Of a DNA stretch of 64,000 nucleotides, positions 63,755 through 64,000 are shown one piece after another (the first letter of the stretch is position 1; the number at the start of each line of letters is the position of its first letter). The position numbers and the translations under genes were made by a program. This DNA is from Bin5 sp963662575 (lineage in GTDB: Bacteria; Chloroflexota; Anaerolineae; Caldilineales; Caldilineaceae): assembly GCA_963662575.1 (NCBI GenBank), contig OY759723.1, positions 1,984,001-2,048,000 on the forward strand, written 5' to 3'. The notes under the pieces are model-generated. The model had not been told where the DNA came from, searched no databases, and saw only the letters and a list, made by a program, of their open reading frames with translations.

Positions 63755-64000
63755 CTATCCACTACCCGCCAAAACGCCCGGCCGCCGCTCTCCCACCCGC
63801 GTCGCCTGCTCAAACGCGTGCGCCATCTGCAGCACCCCAAAATCGTCCCGGTGCCGGCCCACAATCTGCACGCCCACCGGCACGCCCTCCGGCGTGAATC
63901 CGCACGGCACCGAAATCGCCGGATGACCGGTCACAGTAATGAAGTAGCAGGACTTCATCCAGTCGATATAGGTCTCCATCTCGACGATGCCGTCCCCGCT
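63755..64000 (-). CDS. Second amidase, C-terminal fragment (5' end outside window)
   Basis: The frame is open to the window edge; 81 residues are visible. ITVTGHPAISVPCGFTPEGVPVGVQIVGRHRDDFGVLQMAHAFEQAT spans the typical C-terminal part of amidase-signature enzymes (shown here in two parts: GHPAISVPCGFTPEGVPVGV and QIVGRHRDD). The final GSG and TAG stop lie in an AGTGGATAG word of repeat family C. The catalytic residues are outside the window. Confidence 0.82.
   Translation of the reverse strand, partial: SGDGIVEMETYIDWMKSCYFITVTGHPAISVPCGFTPEGVPVGVQIVGRHRDDFGVLQMAHAFEQATRVGERRPGVLAGSG

Overview
The window reads as chromosomal DNA of a GC-rich, aerobic or facultative bacterium. The most likely source is Chloroflexota (Anaerolineae/Caldilineae type). 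This is inferred from gene content (Uma2 nuclease, split liv transporter with an acyl-CoA ligase, KorAB, HerA, CtaA/CtaB, several VapBC pairs) and from intergenic spaces packed with dispersed repeats; no rRNA or other phylogenetic marker is present. GC and codon statements are judged by eye, not computed.

Layout. 1-4.6 kb: 3' end of a chromate transporter, a frameshifted nuclease-like gene, and topA with an unusual helix-hairpin-helix insert. 4.6-6.7 kb: a gene-poor stretch of repeats ending in an ISAs1-type transposase remnant. 6.7-10.1 kb: a VCBS/UnbV lipoprotein, a DinB protein and a Uma2 nuclease. 10.2-13.6 kb: a sugar-type ABC importer (binding protein and two permeases, no ATPase in view). 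14.0-16.4 kb: a HAS-barrel-like protein with a HerA ATPase. 16.4-20.4 kb: methyltransferase and phosphoesterase (overlapping), threonine-dehydratase-like enzyme, luciferase-like monooxygenase. 20.6-28.6 kb: branched-chain amino-acid importer livG-(acyl-CoA ligase)-livH-livM-livK-livF, its modules separated by repeat-filled gaps. 28.8-33.6 kb: VapBC, HAD phosphatase, cold-shock protein, glycoside hydrolase.

33.7-49.1 kb is an accessory (defence-like) island. It holds a decayed VapBC; a type III-like restriction subunit with its own strong promoter; a two-gene unit (unknown 158-aa protein plus DUF1828/DUF1829); a beta-class DNA methyltransferase whose central specificity segment has clearly different base composition; a RelE-fold/UvrD helicase fusion; a HigB-HigA(ImmA) toxin-antitoxin pair with an operator over its promoter; and a 1128-aa Mrr-like/STAND-type NTPase of foreign composition. 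I infer that these cooperate in, or are at least collected for, anti-phage defence.

49.3-64 kb: heme A synthesis genes ctaA-ctaB, an intact VapBC, a cupin/Gfo-Idh/SDR sugar operon, a 2-oxoacid:ferredoxin oxidoreductase (korA, korB) whose beta subunit carries a fused CBS pair beside a separate CBS protein, an amidase, a thioredoxin-like lipoprotein with an in-frame TGA exactly at the first cysteine of its CxxC motif (candidate selenoprotein), an amidohydrolase, a Phd antitoxin with a nonsense-mutated PIN toxin, and the end of a second amidase.

The two observations most worth following are the candidate selenocysteine thioredoxin at 61.1-61.6 kb and the composite island at 34-49 kb. Several dispersed repeat families recur in the intergenic regions; some supply gene termini.
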